A stretch of DNA of 64,000 nt from Escherichia coli (lineage in GTDB: Bacteria; Pseudomonadota; Gammaproteobacteria; Enterobacterales; Enterobacteriaceae): assembly GCF_036503815.1 (NCBI RefSeq), contig NZ_AP027764.1, positions 1,798,001-1,862,000 of the forward strand, in the 5' to 3' direction. Under the pieces are notes generated by a model. That model ran no database searches. It was not told where the DNA came from and saw only the letters and a program-made list of their open reading frames with translations. The stretch's first letter is position 1; every line of letters begins with the position of its first letter. A program made the position numbers and the translations under genes. This document shows, piece after piece, positions 63,509 through 64,000 of the stretch.

Positions 63509-64000
63509 TTAACGCAATAATGGACAATCCGGTGGTAATCGACAGCGCAATGCTGCCGGAAGTATTTCAATATGGAAGTTTTGTCCACTCAACGGTTCGC
63601 CATCAAGATTAAAGGTAATTTCGTGTGGCGCTTGTATATCGAACCACGCCGAAGCACCTTCGATAATATTCGGGTTATCTTCGTCAGATTTTAAGGTTGA
63701 TACGAGAGCCGGAAGAATTTCATCGCCGGTGAAAATGCGTAGTTGCAGCAAGCCGTCGTTAATTAATGCGTTCGGGCACAATTGCTGACCGCCACCTGCC
63801 TGACGGCCGTTACCAATACCAATGACTAGTGCGTCACCTTGCCAGTGAAAGTTGTCACCGCGGATTTCACAACGGTCCGGTTGCAGTGTATCCATGCGCA
63901 TTAAGCCGTGAATGATGTAAGAGACGCCACCCAGCGCTGCTTTTAATTTTTCCGGCGTTTCTGTGGTAATACGTGTCCCAAACCCACCCGTTGCCATATT
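63509..64000 (-). CDS. yegS: Lipid kinase-like protein YegS, C-terminal part (5' end outside window)
   Basis: The minus-strand frame is open from the window edge to a stop at 63511-63509 (163 residues, about half of a ~299 aa protein). Visible: [37 protein letters not shown] in two pieces and [21 protein letters not shown], the beta-sandwich domain of diacylglycerol/sphingosine-kinase-like proteins. The ATP-binding half lies outside. YegS phosphorylates lipids such as phosphatidylglycerol in vitro. Confidence 0.93.
   Translation of the reverse strand, partial: NMATGGFGTRITTETPEKLKAALGGVSYIIHGLMRMDTLQPDRCEIRGDNFHWQGDALVIGIGNGRQAGGGQQLCPNALINDGLLQLRIFTGDEILPALVSTLKSDEDNPNIIEGASAWFDIQAPHEITFNLDGEPLSGQNFHIEILPAALRCRLPPDCPLLR

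Overview
The window is chromosomal DNA of Escherichia coli, or something extremely close to it. Gene content, gene order and nearly every protein match what I know of the stretch between bglX and yegS, written in reverse relative to the usual K-12 map. It is not K-12: it carries tandem zor/orz toxin-antitoxin copies, a full array of three large DUF4132 genes, an intact gatR, and an 8 kb block between yegX and yegW that K-12, as I remember it, lacks. K-12 comparisons here are from memory, not alignment.

Layout. 1-8.5 kb: end of bglX, the osmF-yehYXW ABC importer, yohO, the curli regulator mlrA, the BtsSR pyruvate two-component system, yehS. 8.5-28.6 kb: a run of leftward genes: three large DUF4132 genes (two with an N-terminal WGR domain), yehI being the WGR-less last one, yehK, then yehL (MoxR-type AAA+), yehM (DUF5682), yehP (vWA) and yehQ (two SWIM zinc motifs), and the separate lipoprotein gene yehR. 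A 1.3 kb insert between yehK and yehL holds two copies of a type I toxin-antitoxin unit (zorO/orzO, zorP/orzP), next to a MITE-like element. 28.7-32 kb: divergent metG and mrp. 32.2-37.7 kb: Yeh chaperone-usher fimbriae (yehDCBA) with yehE. 37.7-39.5 kb: nickel/cobalt efflux (rcnB, rcnA, rcnR with two operators). 39.6-42.2 kb: TPP riboswitch, thiM, thiD, and the GH25 lysozyme-like yegX. 42.3-51.6 kb: three tandem ~860-890 aa helical proteins plus a SWIM protein, probably one operon. 51.7-55.6 kb: yegW and the yegTUV operon. 55.9-64 kb: fbaB, the galactitol operon gatYZABCD, gatR and the end of yegS.

The most interesting material is the accessory content. The molR/yehI + yehLMPQ group couples an AAA+/vWA pair (RavA-ViaA style) with a possible hydrolase (YehM), a SWIM protein and giant WGR/DUF4132 proteins. 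The yegX-yegW block repeats the same logic: several large paralogous helical proteins followed by a SWIM protein. In both blocks the paralogues look conserved at their ends and divergent in the middle, and in the second block the last ~330 bp of two genes are almost identical, a sign of recent duplication or gene conversion. Functions of both blocks are inference; a conflict or stress-quality-control role is a reasonable hypothesis, not a demonstrated one.
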